This document shows, one piece after another, positions 43,565-53,798 of a stretch of DNA of 64,000 bases. Made by a program: the position numbers and the translations under genes. This DNA is from Faucicola mancuniensis. Its GTDB lineage: Bacteria; Pseudomonadota; Gammaproteobacteria; Pseudomonadales; Moraxellaceae. Position 1 is the stretch's first letter. Each line of letters starts with the position of its first letter. The notes under the pieces are model-generated. The model saw only the letters and a program-made list of their open reading frames with translations. It did not search any database and was not told the DNA's origin. The DNA lies in assembly GCF_046523945.1 (NCBI RefSeq), contig NZ_CP171363.1, positions 1,364,001-1,428,000 of the forward strand, written 5' to 3'.

Positions 43565-43864
43565 AAAGATATCCTTTTGGTTAAAGACAATTATTTTATC
43601 AAACAATTGTCGGTATTTATACAAAAAATTGGTATTTCTTGTCAAAGAAATGTCATATCTGCTAGAAATTTTGAGTAATTTTACCGTATAATGGCAGGTT
43701 AAGTAATATTTTTTTATAAACTGATACAAAATAGAAAAGTTTTTACTTTTGGTATAACGATTTGTTTTTATCAGTAAAAAAATTTATTTTGTGAATTTTA
43801 TGATTTTATACGATAGTTTATTGTATAAGTTTTTGTTCGTACTTTTCAATACAGAAGATTGCTT
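43565..43864. other. 300-bp intergenic region between hisA and nqrA
   Basis: Divergent spacer with promoters for both. A TATAAT box at 43687-43692 and a TATAAC at about 43753 face nqrA. No ORF, riboswitch or repeat recognised. Confidence 0.35.
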
Positions 43865-45214
43865 ATGATTACCATCAAAAAGGGGCTTGATGTTCCCATT
43901 AGTGGCTCGCCAAGTAGCAATAGTAGCGACATTAGCCAATTTAGCCCAAAACAGGTCGCCCTGATTGGTTTTGATTATATTGGCATGAAGCCATCTATGC
44001 TTGTGCAAGAAGGCGATACGGTTGCCAAAGGGCAAGCCGTTTTTACGGATAAAAAGCGTGAAGGCGTGGTGTTTGCTGCACCTGCGTCTGGGCGTGTGGT
44101 GGCGATTAACCGTGGCGAACGCCGTGTGTTTGAAAGCCTTGTCATTGAGGTGGATAACAGTATCCCTGCCAAAACCTTTAACAAATATCAATCAAGCGAG
44201 CTTGTTAACTTGTCTCGTGAAACGGTTGTCAGCCAGCTAGTTGAGTCAGGTGAGTGGACGGCGTTTCGCACGCGTCCGTTTAGCCGTACGCCAAATATTA
44301 GCGATGTGCCATCTGCGATTTTTGTCAATATGATGGATACCAATCCGCTTGCGTTTGACCCTATGCTTATGATTAAAGAAGAGCAACAGGCGTTTAATGA
44401 CGGTTTGGCGTTGCTTTCTCGTTTGACTGATAAAGTGATGGTTTGTCACGAAGGTTCACAGTCGGTGGATAAGGTCAGCTTGGCAAATGTGAGCTATCAC
44501 GGCTTTAAAGGGGTACACCCAGCAGGTTTGGCAGGCACGCACATTCATTTTTTACGTCCTGTGGGGCGTGGCGTTACGGTCTGGACGATTGGCTATCAAG
44601 ACGTGATTGCTTTTGGTAAATTATTTACCTTAGGTGAGTTGTACACCGTGCGTATGTTAAGCCTAGCGGGTCCTGTTGTTAATAATCCACGTTTGGTTGT
44701 GACTGACCGTGGGGCGGATTTGGCGGAATTGACCCAAAATGAGTTGGCTCATGGCGATAATCGGGTGATTTCAGGCTCGGTATTGTCAGGTCGCACCGCA
44801 ACAGGTTCGCTTGGCTTTTTGGGGCGTTTTCATTATCAAGTGTCGGCATTGGCTGAAGGTTATGAACGTCCTGCGATGCACTTTTTTACCTTGGGGAAAA
44901 ATCGTTTTTCGGTCATGCCGATTTATTTGTCACAATTTTTTAAAGGTAAAAAGTTTGCCATGACGACCAGTAATAATGGCTCGGCTCGTGCGATGGTGCC
45001 TATTGGTAGCTATGAAAAAGTGATGCCTTTGGATATTTTGCCAACGCAATTATTGCGTGCGTTGATTGTGGAAGATATTTTGACAGCAGAAGAGCTTGGC
45101 GTGCTTGAGCTTGATGAAGAAGATTTGGCATTGTGTACTTTTGTTAGCCCTGGCAAATATGAGTTTGGCGATATTTTACGGGATAATTTGACCCGTATTG
45201 AGATGGAGGGCTAG
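43865..45214 (+). CDS. nqrA: Na+-translocating NADH:quinone reductase subunit A
   Basis: Peripheral, cytoplasmic subunit of the six-subunit sodium pump, binding ubiquinone. 449 residues starting MITIKKGLDVPISG, with the conserved KGQAVFTDKKREGVVFAAPASG and HPAGLAGTHIHFLRPV segments. I begin at ATG 43865 rather than the TTG two codons earlier. First gene of nqrABCDEF, with only 3 bp to the nqrB start. Confidence 0.96.
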   Translation: MITIKKGLDVPISGSPSSNSSDISQFSPKQVALIGFDYIGMKPSMLVQEGDTVAKGQAVFTDKKREGVVFAAPASGRVVAINRGERRVFESLVIEVDNSIPAKTFNKYQSSELVNLSRETVVSQLVESGEWTAFRTRPFSRTPNISDVPSAIFVNMMDTNPLAFDPMLMIKEEQQAFNDGLALLSRLTDKVMVCHEGSQSVDKVSLANVSYHGFKGVHPAGLAGTHIHFLRPVGRGVTVWTIGYQDVIAFGKLFTLGELYTVRMLSLAGPVVNNPRLVVTDRGADLAELTQNELAHGDNRVISGSVLSGRTATGSLGFLGRFHYQVSALAEGYERPAMHFFTLGKNRFSVMPIYLSQFFKGKKFAMTTSNNGSARAMVPIGSYEKVMPLDILPTQLLRALIVEDILTAEELGVLELDEEDLALCTFVSPGKYEFGDILRDNLTRIEMEG

Positions 45215-45217
45215 ACG

Positions 45218-46435
45218 TTGAAATTTATTCACAATATTTTTGATAAGGCTGAACCGCATTTTACACATGGTGGCAAATATGAAAAATATTTTGCTGTGTA
45301 TGAAATGTTTGATACCTTTTTTCGCCAACCGAATAACCGTACCTATAGTGCGTCCCATGTGCGTGATGGTATTGATTTAAAACGTATTATGATTACGGTG
45401 TGGTTGTGTGCGTTTCCTGCGATGTTTTGGGGAATGTACAACACAGGTCATCAAGCTTTGATGGCGATGGCAAAGACAGGGGCGACTGCGTCTGGCTGGC
45501 GTACCATTATTACCGATTTGTTTGGGTATAATGCTGACAGTATTTTGGCGTGTTTTGCTTTTGGTGCAATGCAGTTTTTACCGATTTATATTGTTACCTT
45601 TGTGGTGGGGATTTTTTGGGAAATAGTGTTTGCCATTTATCGTAAGCATGAAGTTAATGAAGGCTTTTTTGTGACCTCCATTTTGTTTGCTTTGACTTTG
45701 CCACCGAGTATTCCGCTTTGGCAAGTGGCATTGGGGATTACCTTTGGTGTCGTAGTGGCAAAAGAAGTGTTTGGCGGTACAGGTAAAAACTTCTTAAACC
45801 CAGCTCTTGCAGGTCGTGCGTTTTTGTACTTTGCGTATCCTGCGGCAATCTCTGGCGATGCGGTATGGACTGGGGTAGATGGTTATTCTGGTGCGACTCC
45901 GCTTGGACAGGCTGCCGTTGGCACGATGAGCAATGCGTTTAACAATGGTTTTGACCAGACTTTAACATGGGCAAATGCGTTTTTGGGTAATATGCAAGGC
46001 TCTATCGGTGAAGTGTCTACACTTGCGATTTTAATCGGTGCGGTGGGTTTGCTTTGGACAAAAATTGCGTCTTGGCGAATCATGGCAGGCGTGATGATTG
46101 GTATGATTGCGACCAGTTTGTTATTTAATATTTTTGGTAATCAAAATCATGCGTTACAAATGATGCCGTTTTGGTGGCATTTTGTGTTGGGCGGTTTTGC
46201 TTTTGGTATGGTATTTATGGCAACTGACCCTGTGTCAGCAGCGATGACCAATGTTGGTCGTTGGTGGTATGGGATTTTGATTGGGTTTATGACGGTGATT
46301 ATCCGTGTGATTAACCCTGCGTTCCCAGAAGGCATTATGCTTGCGATTTTATTTGCCAACCTATTTGCCCCATTGTTTGACTATTTTGTAACCCAAGCCA
46401 ATATCAAACGGAGAAAACGTTATGTCCAACAGTAA
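45218..46435 (+). CDS. nqrB: Na+-translocating NADH:quinone reductase subunit B
   Basis: Integral subunit with ten membrane helices, carrying covalently bound FMN on a threonine in the SGAT motif (GYSGATPLGQA, Thr227) and involved in the Na+ path. 405 residues; the family-typical N-terminus EPHFTHGGKYEKYFAVYEM supports the TTG start at 45218, which is preceded by GGAGG. The 3' end overlaps nqrC by 14 bp. Confidence 0.95.
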   Translation: MKFIHNIFDKAEPHFTHGGKYEKYFAVYEMFDTFFRQPNNRTYSASHVRDGIDLKRIMITVWLCAFPAMFWGMYNTGHQALMAMAKTGATASGWRTIITDLFGYNADSILACFAFGAMQFLPIYIVTFVVGIFWEIVFAIYRKHEVNEGFFVTSILFALTLPPSIPLWQVALGITFGVVVAKEVFGGTGKNFLNPALAGRAFLYFAYPAAISGDAVWTGVDGYSGATPLGQAAVGTMSNAFNNGFDQTLTWANAFLGNMQGSIGEVSTLAILIGAVGLLWTKIASWRIMAGVMIGMIATSLLFNIFGNQNHALQMMPFWWHFVLGGFAFGMVFMATDPVSAAMTNVGRWWYGILIGFMTVIIRVINPAFPEGIMLAILFANLFAPLFDYFVTQANIKRRKRYVQQ

Positions 46436-47243
46436 AGATAGTAATGTTCGTACTTTGACCGTTGCCTTAGTGTTGTGTTTAATCTGTTCGGTCATGGTGT
46501 CTGCGGTGGCAGTCGGCTTAAAATCACAACAAGCAGGCAATGTTACTTTAGACCAAAACAAAAACGTCTTGATTGCATCAGGCTTGGCAACTGAAACCAC
46601 CAGCAAAAGCGAAATTGAAAAATTATCGGCAGATTTTAAGCCGTATATTATCAACACAACGACAGGGCAGTTTGCCACAGCAGAAGAAATTCAAAAAGCC
46701 AATATCACCGATATCAATACTTATGATGCGGACGTGGCAGCCAAACGTCCTGGCATGGGAACGCCTGTAGAAAATGACGTGGCTCGTGTCAAAGCCGTAC
46801 CAATTCTTGCCAAAGTGTTTATCAAAATGGACGCATCTGGCAAACCTGAAATCATCGCCCTACCTGTGCGTGGCTATGGTCTTTGGGGGATTATCTATGG
46901 TTATCTTGCCCTTGAAGGTGATATGAACACCGTCAAAGGCGTGAGTTTTTATCAGCATAAAGAAACCGCAGGTCTAGGCTCTCGCATTACCGAACCACAA
47001 TGGCGAGCACAATGGGAAGGTAAAAAAGCCTATGACGAACAAGGCAACATTACCGTAGGCGTGGTAAAAAATGGCACAGCCAAACCAAACCCAAACTATA
47101 TTGACGGTGTCAGCGGTGCGACCATTACCAGTAATGGTGTGGGTAAATTTATGCAATTTTGGCTAAGTGATAAAGGCTACAAACCATTTTTAGACAATCT
47201 AAAAAATGGTAAAGCTGGCACACCTGCAAATACAGGAGCGTAA
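46422..47243 (+). CDS. nqrC: Na+-translocating NADH:quinone reductase subunit C
   Basis: One membrane helix (residues about 12-30) and a periplasmic domain with a second covalent FMN on Thr234 in DGVSGATIT. 273 residues, typical. The ATG lies inside the nqrB coding sequence, preceded by GGAG, indicating translational coupling. Confidence 0.95.
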   Translation: MSNSKDSNVRTLTVALVLCLICSVMVSAVAVGLKSQQAGNVTLDQNKNVLIASGLATETTSKSEIEKLSADFKPYIINTTTGQFATAEEIQKANITDINTYDADVAAKRPGMGTPVENDVARVKAVPILAKVFIKMDASGKPEIIALPVRGYGLWGIIYGYLALEGDMNTVKGVSFYQHKETAGLGSRITEPQWRAQWEGKKAYDEQGNITVGVVKNGTAKPNPNYIDGVSGATITSNGVGKFMQFWLSDKGYKPFLDNLKNGKAGTPANTGA

Positions 47244-47245
47244 TC

Positions 47246-47947
47246 ATGGCAGAAAAAGCAACGACTAATGAATTATTAACCAAACCAATCTTTAACAATA
47301 ACCCAATCGCCTTACAAATTTTGGGTATTTGTTCAGCATTGGCGGTAACAACCAGTATTAAAAATGCCTTGATTATGTGCGTGTGTTTAACCTTAGTTAC
47401 CGCATTTTCTAGCTTTTTTATCTCAATTATCCGCAATCATATTCCATCGTCCATTCGTATTATTGTACAAATGGTGGTGATTGCGTCTTTGGTAATCGTG
47501 GTTGAACAAATCCTAAAAGCGGTAACTTATGATACCGCCAAATCACTGGGTGCGTTTATCGGTCTTATCATTACCAACTGTATCGTGATGGGGCGTGCTG
47601 AAGCATATGCCATGAGCAACCCACCGATTCCAAGTTTTATTGATGGGATTGGCAATGGTTTGGGCTATTCTGCGGTATTGATTTTTGTAGCGACCATTCG
47701 TGAGTTTTTTGGTAATGGCTCTATTTTGGGTATGCAAATCCTTGAAAAAGTAACCGATGGCGGTTGGTACGTGCCAAATGGCTTGTTATTATTGCCACCA
47801 TCAGCATTCTTTGTGATTGCATTATTCATTGTGATTATCCGTATGTGGAAAAAAGAACAACAAGAACCTGCTGAATTTGTGATGAAACCACAATCAAAAG
47901 CAATGCTTCATGTCGCTCACGACCCACATCGCAGTCATGGCAAATAA
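47246..47947 (+). CDS. nqrD: Na+-translocating NADH:quinone reductase subunit D
   Basis: Membrane subunit with six helices, starting with KPIFNNNPIALQILGICSALAVTTS and containing NCIVMGRAEAYA. 233 residues, about 20 longer than usual because of a polar, His-rich C-terminal tail (AHDPHRSHGK). With NqrE it binds the intramembrane iron-sulfur centre through conserved Cys. Confidence 0.95.
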   Translation: MAEKATTNELLTKPIFNNNPIALQILGICSALAVTTSIKNALIMCVCLTLVTAFSSFFISIIRNHIPSSIRIIVQMVVIASLVIVVEQILKAVTYDTAKSLGAFIGLIITNCIVMGRAEAYAMSNPPIPSFIDGIGNGLGYSAVLIFVATIREFFGNGSILGMQILEKVTDGGWYVPNGLLLLPPSAFFVIALFIVIIRMWKKEQQEPAEFVMKPQSKAMLHVAHDPHRSHGK

Positions 47948-47957
47948 GGAGTAAGTT

Positions 47958-48569
47958 ATGGGCGACCATTTGAATATATTTTTAATGTCGGCATTTATCC
48001 AAAATATGGCATTGTCCTACTTTTTGGGTATGTGTACCTTTATTGCCATTTCCAAAAAAGTTTCAACAGCGATTGGTCTTGGCGTGGCGGTTGTGGTAGT
48101 CATGGCGATTACCGTACCTTTGTCAAACGTGTTGTACCAGTTTTTGTTAAAAGATGGTGCATTGGCGTGGGCAGGTTTTCCAAATACTGATTTGAGCTTT
48201 TTGGGTTTGCTGTGCTACATTGCTTTAATTGCCGCTGTGGTGCAAATCATGGAGATGTTTTTGGACAAATTTATGCCAAGTTTGTACAATGCGTTGGGCG
48301 TATATTTGCCACTGATTACTGTAAACTGTGCGATTATGGGTGGCGTATTGTTCATGATTGAGCGTGATTACACCATTGCTGAATCTGCCGTGTATGGTTT
48401 TGGTTCAGGTTTGGGTTGGGGCGTGGCGATTGTGTTACTGGCTGCCATTCGTGAAAAACTCAAATACTCAGACGTACCTGCACCGCTTCGTGGTCTAGGC
48501 ATTACCTTTATCACAGTTGGCTTGATGTCGCTTGGCTTTATGTCATTCGGCGGTATCTCATTGGTGTAG
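47958..48569 (+). CDS. nqrE: Na+-translocating NADH:quinone reductase subunit E
   Basis: Membrane subunit homologous to NqrD; 203 residues with six helices, including QNMALSYFLGMCTFIAISKK and PLITVNCAIMGGVLFMIE, each with a conserved Cys that ligates the intramembrane iron-sulfur centre. An AAGGAG ribosome site lies in the 10-bp gap after nqrD. Confidence 0.96.
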   Translation: MGDHLNIFLMSAFIQNMALSYFLGMCTFIAISKKVSTAIGLGVAVVVVMAITVPLSNVLYQFLLKDGALAWAGFPNTDLSFLGLLCYIALIAAVVQIMEMFLDKFMPSLYNALGVYLPLITVNCAIMGGVLFMIERDYTIAESAVYGFGSGLGWGVAIVLLAAIREKLKYSDVPAPLRGLGITFITVGLMSLGFMSFGGISLV

Positions 48570-48585
48570 CGATTAGGAGAAATTT

Positions 48586-49815
48586 ATGAGCTTAATTTTT
48601 GCGGGCATCGTGATGTTTACGCTGATTATCATGAGTTTTGTCGTGGTAATTTTGATAGCTCGTGGCAAACTCGTCAGCACAGGCGATGTTACCATTCACA
48701 TCAACGATGACCCTGCTAACGATGTTGTTACCCCTGCTGGTGGCAAACTATTACAAACCTTAGCAAGCAAAGGCGTGTTTTTGTCATCTGCCTGTGGTGG
48801 TGGTGGTACTTGTGGTCAATGTCGTTGTCAAGTGATTGAAGGTGGTGGCTCAATTTTGCCAACCGAAGAAGGTCATTTTACCCAAGGCGAGATTCGTGAT
48901 AACTGGCGTTTGGCGTGTCAAGTTGCTGTCAAACAAGACATGAAAGTTGAAATTGACCCGGAATTTTTTGGTGTCAAAAAATGGGAATGTGAAGTCGTTT
49001 CTAATGACAACGTGGCAACTTTTATCAAAGAATTGGTGCTAAAAATTCCAGAAGGCGAAGAAGTCAATTTCCGTGCAGGTGGCTACGTTCAGCTAGAAGC
49101 CCCACCGCATGAAGTGCATTATAAAGACTTTGCCGTGGATAAACAATATCACGAAGATTGGGATAAATTTAACCTATGGCAATATGTGTCAAAAGTTGAT
49201 GAACCTGTCATTCGTGCCTACTCAATGGCAAACTACCCAGAAGAAAAAGGCATTATTAAATTTAACATTCGTATCGCAAGCCCACCCCCACGTGGTGGTG
49301 AAGGCATTCCACCGGGCAAAATGTCGTCTTGGGTATTTAGCCTAAAACCGGGTGATAAAGTAACCGTGTCAGGTCCTTATGGTGAGTTTTTTGCCAAAGA
49401 CACCAAAAACGAGATGATTTTTATCGGTGGTGGTGCGGGTATGGCACCGATGCGTTCGCACATTTTTGACCAATTAAAACGCCTAAATTCTGACCGCAAA
49501 ATCAGCTTTTGGTATGGGGCGAGAAGTAAGCGTGAAATGTTCTATGTGGAAGATTACGACAGCTTGCAAGAAGAGTTTGACAACTTTGAATGGCACGTTG
49601 CGTTATCTGACCCAATGCCAGAAGACAATTGGGACGGCTACACAGGCTTTATTCATAACGTGCTTTATGAAGAATACCTAAAAGACCACCCTGCACCAGA
49701 AGATTGTGAGTTTTATATGTGTGGACCACCTGTGATGAATGATGCGGTCATCAAAATGCTAAAATCGCTTGGCGTGGAAGATGAAAACATCATGTTAGAT
49801 AACTTTGGTGGTTAA
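48586..49815 (+). CDS. nqrF: Na+-translocating NADH:quinone reductase subunit F
   Basis: Electron input subunit: an N-terminal membrane helix, a [2Fe-2S] ferredoxin domain (SACGGGGTCGQCRC plus a later Cys in RLACQV), an FAD domain with RAYSMANYPEE, and an NADH-binding domain with FIGGGAGMAPMRS and YMCGPPVM. 409 residues, typical. It is the last gene of nqrABCDEF and is followed by a terminator. Confidence 0.96.
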   Translation: MSLIFAGIVMFTLIIMSFVVVILIARGKLVSTGDVTIHINDDPANDVVTPAGGKLLQTLASKGVFLSSACGGGGTCGQCRCQVIEGGGSILPTEEGHFTQGEIRDNWRLACQVAVKQDMKVEIDPEFFGVKKWECEVVSNDNVATFIKELVLKIPEGEEVNFRAGGYVQLEAPPHEVHYKDFAVDKQYHEDWDKFNLWQYVSKVDEPVIRAYSMANYPEEKGIIKFNIRIASPPPRGGEGIPPGKMSSWVFSLKPGDKVTVSGPYGEFFAKDTKNEMIFIGGGAGMAPMRSHIFDQLKRLNSDRKISFWYGARSKREMFYVEDYDSLQEEFDNFEWHVALSDPMPEDNWDGYTGFIHNVLYEEYLKDHPAPEDCEFYMCGPPVMNDAVIKMLKSLGVEDENIMLDNFGG

Positions 49816-49841
49816 TTTCGGTAGTTAAAATTTAACCAATC

Positions 49842-49878
49842 AAAAAAAATCCCAATTCAGACGAGTTGGGATTTTTTA
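49842..49878. terminator. Terminator shared by nqrF and polA
   Basis: The stem aaatcccaa / ttgggattt with A and T tracts on either side; bidirectional between convergent genes. Confidence 0.85.
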
Positions 49879-49907
49879 TTTTGGTGGTTTTTGTAACGTT
49901 AAAGCGA

Positions 49908-52775
49908 TTAATGAGCTGTATCCCAATTATCGCCGACACCTACTTCTACCAATAACGGCACAGCAAAATCAATCTGCCAGCCCAATTTTTTGGCGGTATC
50001 GCTAAATACGTTTTGCATGGCGGTTTTGATAAGTTGGCTTATGCTTTCAACTTGGTCTTCGTCCACTTCAAATACCAATTCATCATGCACCTGCAGTAGC
50101 ATTTTAGCACTTTCTTGACCATTTGGGGTTGTTGGCAATACGTCATTGACCGCAATCATGGCAAGTTTGATAATATCAGCAGCCGAGCCTTGTAACGGTG
50201 CATTAATCGCCGCACGTTCAGCTGGCTGGCGTACCATCGCATTGCTATTTTGCACATCAGGCGTATAAATTTTTCGCCCCAAAATGGTATCCACATAGCC
50301 TTGCTCATGTGCCAGATTGCGAGTGGTCTGCATATAGGCTTTGACAGTCGGATAACGGCTAAAGTAGAGATTGATGTAGTCCTGTGCTTGCTCCCTGCTA
50401 AAACCCAACTGTTTGGCAAGCCCAAACTGGCTCATACCGTACAATAGTCCAAAGTTAATGGCTTTGGCTTGACGGCGTTCTTCATTGCTCACGTCCGCCA
50501 AATCTTTACCCAAAATTTCGCTTGCGGTGGCTTTGTGAATGTCATGCCCTTCGTTAAACGCACGAATTAACGCAGGGTCTTTGGCAAAATGTGCCATCAA
50601 TCGTAATTCAATCTGTGAATAATCCGCCGAAATGATTTTTCGCCCTTTTGGTGCAATAAAGGCTTCACGAATCAGCCGTCCTGTATCGGTACGAATTGGA
50701 ATATTTTGCAAATTTGGGTCGGTGGACGACAGTCGCCCTGTTGATGTCAAAGCCTGATGGTAGCTGGTATGCACACGGTTGTTGTCGTCTGCGACATTGG
50801 CAAGTGTGTCCGTATAGGTGCTTTTTAATTTTGCCAAACTGCGGTACTCAAGCACGGTATCCACCAATTCATGCTCAATTTTTGCCAACACTTGTTCGCT
50901 TGTGGAATATTGTCCTGTTTTGGTTTTTTTACCGCCTGATAGTTTTAATTTGTCAAATAAAATCTCGCCCAACTGTTTTGGACTGGCAAGGTTAAACACT
51001 TCGCCTGCTTGGGCGTGGGCGGTTTTTTCTAATTGTTGAATTTTGCTGTCAAATTCTTGTGATAATTTTGTCAAAAATTGTTTGTCAATTAAAATCCCAT
51101 CTTTTTCCATTTGATACAAAATTTGGGCGACAGGAATTTCAATATGTTTTAACAAATTGTGTTCGTTTTCGCTTAATTTTTTGGCAAAAAATTCAAATAA
51201 TTGTAAAGTAATATCAGCATCTTCACACGCATAATGGCTTGCAGTGGCTAAATTGACTTTATCAAAAGTGATTTGCTTTGCCCCTTTGCCCGCCACGTCT
51301 TCAAACGAAGTCGTCAAAACGTGCAAATAATGGCGTGCCAAATCGTCCATGTTGTGCCGTGTGGCGACTGTGTTTAACACATAACTTGCGAGCATGGTGT
51401 CCATGTGCCAGTTGTGTGGCTGGGCGAGTGCGATATTTTCGTTTGCCAAAATATGGCTGTCGTATTTGAGATGTTGTCCGATTTTGCCAATATTTGGATT
51501 TTCCAACAGCGGTTTTAATTGGCGTAATACGTCGGTTTTGTCAAGCTGTGGGCTGATGCGTTGCCCCAATTCGTCCACATGATTGACAGGCACATAAAAG
51601 GCTTCGTGGGCGGTTGTGGCAAAGGACAAACCGACAATATTTGCCGTTTGCCAGTTTAAATCGGTGGTTTCAGTATCCACCGCAAAATACGGCACGGACT
51701 GCAATTTTGCTAATAATTGTTCAAAATCGGCTTGATTGGTAATGGTGTGATATTGTTTTGTTATACTGGATTTTTGTAAACTTTTATTTTGTAAATCTAG
51801 GCTGTTGGTGTTGGTGTCAAACGTTGTTTGTTGGTTGCCATTGGATTGATTGGCAGGGTGAAATGGGTGGTTTAAAGACGCAATTTCGTTTTTAAATTCC
51901 AATTTGCTAAAAATCGCTCGGCGTGCGTCAAGGTTAAACGCAGGGTCGGTCGGCAGTCGCAGGCTTTCAATGCTCGGTACAATGTCAAGGTTGGTGATGA
52001 TAGTCGCAAGCGTTTTATCCAGTTTGATACTGTCAATGCTGTCCAAAAAGTTTTGTTTTTGTTTGCCTTTTAATTTATCAATATTTGCCAAAATATTGTC
52101 AATGCTGTCGTACTCGGTGAGCAGTTTTTCGGCGGTAACTTTGCCAATGCCCGCCACACCTTTGATACCGTCTGACGCATCGCCCATTAGCGTGAGATAA
52201 TCAATGATTTGGCGGGGTTCTACCCCAAATTTTTCTTTGACCCCTGCGACATCAAAGCGTTTGTCATCAAAGCTATTTTCCACGACAATCGCTTCATTCA
52301 CAAGCTGACACATATCTTTGTCACCAGTGGAAATGATGACGTGATAGCCTTGTTCACAGGCTTGGTGGGCGAGCGTGCCGATGATGTCGTCCGCTTCCAC
52401 GCCTTCTTGAAACAATAGCGGAATGCCCAAGGCTTGAATCATCTGATGAATGTAGGGAATTTGCTCTGCAAGCTCGGACGGCATTTCTGGGCGGTCGCCT
52501 TTATAAATTTCGGATAATTGATGGCGAAAAGTGGGGGCTTTGGTGTCAAAGGCAACCGCCATATGGGTGGGTTGATAGCGGTTCATCAGTTTGTTAATGG
52601 CATTTAACGTGCCACGCACAGCATTGGTGTGCAAGCCTTGACTAGTTTTCATTTCAACAGGCAAGGCGTGAAAGGTGCGAAATAGATAATACGAGCCGTC
52701 CACTAGGATAAATGGCGGTTGTTCTTTGTTAATATGGTCGGTGGTGAGTAAGGCGGTAGGGGTTTTTGTTGTCAT
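49908..52775 (-). CDS. polA: DNA polymerase I
   Basis: Three-domain repair and Okazaki-fragment polymerase of 955 residues. The N-terminal 5'-3' exonuclease (about 15-310) includes LVDGSYYLFRTFHALP and GVEADDIIGTLA; the 3'-5' exonuclease (about 345-560) has AVDTETTDLNWQ, so proofreading residues are retained; the polymerase (about 570-955) carries SADYSQIELRLMAHFA and RRQAKAINFGLLYGM and the final LQVHDELVFEV. A Gln/Asn-rich linker follows the first domain. Monocistronic. Confidence 0.96.
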   Translation of the reverse strand: MTTKTPTALLTTDHINKEQPPFILVDGSYYLFRTFHALPVEMKTSQGLHTNAVRGTLNAINKLMNRYQPTHMAVAFDTKAPTFRHQLSEIYKGDRPEMPSELAEQIPYIHQMIQALGIPLLFQEGVEADDIIGTLAHQACEQGYHVIISTGDKDMCQLVNEAIVVENSFDDKRFDVAGVKEKFGVEPRQIIDYLTLMGDASDGIKGVAGIGKVTAEKLLTEYDSIDNILANIDKLKGKQKQNFLDSIDSIKLDKTLATIITNLDIVPSIESLRLPTDPAFNLDARRAIFSKLEFKNEIASLNHPFHPANQSNGNQQTTFDTNTNSLDLQNKSLQKSSITKQYHTITNQADFEQLLAKLQSVPYFAVDTETTDLNWQTANIVGLSFATTAHEAFYVPVNHVDELGQRISPQLDKTDVLRQLKPLLENPNIGKIGQHLKYDSHILANENIALAQPHNWHMDTMLASYVLNTVATRHNMDDLARHYLHVLTTSFEDVAGKGAKQITFDKVNLATASHYACEDADITLQLFEFFAKKLSENEHNLLKHIEIPVAQILYQMEKDGILIDKQFLTKLSQEFDSKIQQLEKTAHAQAGEVFNLASPKQLGEILFDKLKLSGGKKTKTGQYSTSEQVLAKIEHELVDTVLEYRSLAKLKSTYTDTLANVADDNNRVHTSYHQALTSTGRLSSTDPNLQNIPIRTDTGRLIREAFIAPKGRKIISADYSQIELRLMAHFAKDPALIRAFNEGHDIHKATASEILGKDLADVSNEERRQAKAINFGLLYGMSQFGLAKQLGFSREQAQDYINLYFSRYPTVKAYMQTTRNLAHEQGYVDTILGRKIYTPDVQNSNAMVRQPAERAAINAPLQGSAADIIKLAMIAVNDVLPTTPNGQESAKMLLQVHDELVFEVDEDQVESISQLIKTAMQNVFSDTAKKLGWQIDFAVPLLVEVGVGDNWDTAH

Positions 52776-52877
52776 GTTATTTGTCTTTTACGTTGTTGTC
52801 TTTTATATTGTGATGTTGGTTAACAATTTTGGAAATTAGTTCTAGTAATTAGGTTTGGCAATCAGTTTTGAAAAAAA

Positions 52878-53798
52878 TTATTTTTGTCTAGCCCAAAGCC
52901 AATTGGCTAAATCAATTAAATAATTTTCGTTACCAAACTCTGCAATCACCGCATTTTTAGCCGTATCAAACAAACTTTGGGCGTAATCTTTGGCTTGTTC
53001 TACGCCTAAGAGTTTCACATAAGTTGATTTATCTAACTTTTCATCACTGTGAGCAGGCTTGCCAAGTTGCTCTGTGTCGGCGGTTACGTCCAAAATGTCA
53101 TCTTGTACTTGAAACGCTAGACCGATATTTTTGGAAAAAATTTCCAATGCGTTTAATTGTTGTTCATTCGCTTGCCCGCAAATACCACCCATTAACACAG
53201 ACGCTTCAATCAACGCTCCTGTTTTGTCTCGGTGAATGGCTTCAAGTTCGGCTTGGGTTAGGTTTTTTTGTTCGCCATTTAAATCAAGCATTTGTCCCAT
53301 AATCATACGTCTGGCTCGTGGGGTAAACGTTGTTAATAAATTATTCCCAATTCGCCAACTTTCGGCAAAAATCTGTTCGCAAAACGTTTCAAACGCCAAA
53401 TTTTGCAGCACATCACCTGCAAGCAGGGCGGTCGCTTCGCCAAATTTGATATGCGTGGTCGGTCGTCCACGCCGTAAATCGTCATCGTCCATGCAGGGTA
53501 AATCATCATGAACAAGTGAATAGCCGTGCAACAATTCCACTGCAAGCATAGAAAGGCGAACGCTGTCAATTTTACCAATATTTTTATAAAAATTTTGTTG
53601 ATTAATGACTTGTGAAACGGTAGCAAAACTGCTCGCCACAAGTAGCGGTCGTACCCGTTTTCCGCCGTTAGTCATGGCGTATAGACAGGCACTGTGCAAG
53701 GGTTCTGGCAAATGTTTGTCGGTGATATAGGCGGTGATATCTCTTTCAAGTTGCGTAATAATCGCTTGAGAAAAGTCGGTAAAAGTGGGCTTAGTCAT
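52878..53798 (-). CDS. ispA: (2E,6E)-farnesyl diphosphate synthase IspA
   Basis: Prenyltransferase that makes farnesyl diphosphate for quinones, undecaprenol and other isoprenoids. 306 residues with the first Asp-rich motif in VHDDLPCMDDDDLRRGRPT and the second in QVQDDILDVTADT, plus GGKRVRPLLV. No xseB or dxs, the usual neighbours, is adjacent. Its start overlaps the end of the toxin-like gene by 8 bp, so it is translated from the tail of that operon or from a promoter inside it. Confidence 0.94.
   Translation of the reverse strand: MTKPTFTDFSQAIITQLERDITAYITDKHLPEPLHSACLYAMTNGGKRVRPLLVASSFATVSQVINQQNFYKNIGKIDSVRLSMLAVELLHGYSLVHDDLPCMDDDDLRRGRPTTHIKFGEATALLAGDVLQNLAFETFCEQIFAESWRIGNNLLTTFTPRARRMIMGQMLDLNGEQKNLTQAELEAIHRDKTGALIEASVLMGGICGQANEQQLNALEIFSKNIGLAFQVQDDILDVTADTEQLGKPAHSDEKLDKSTYVKLLGVEQAKDYAQSLFDTAKNAVIAEFGNENYLIDLANWLWARQK

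Noticed and set aside
43565..43729. N-terminal extension of the hisA open frame
   Set aside because: HisA starts at MSNKTLIIPAID with AAGGAT in front; the 55 extra residues have no family support.
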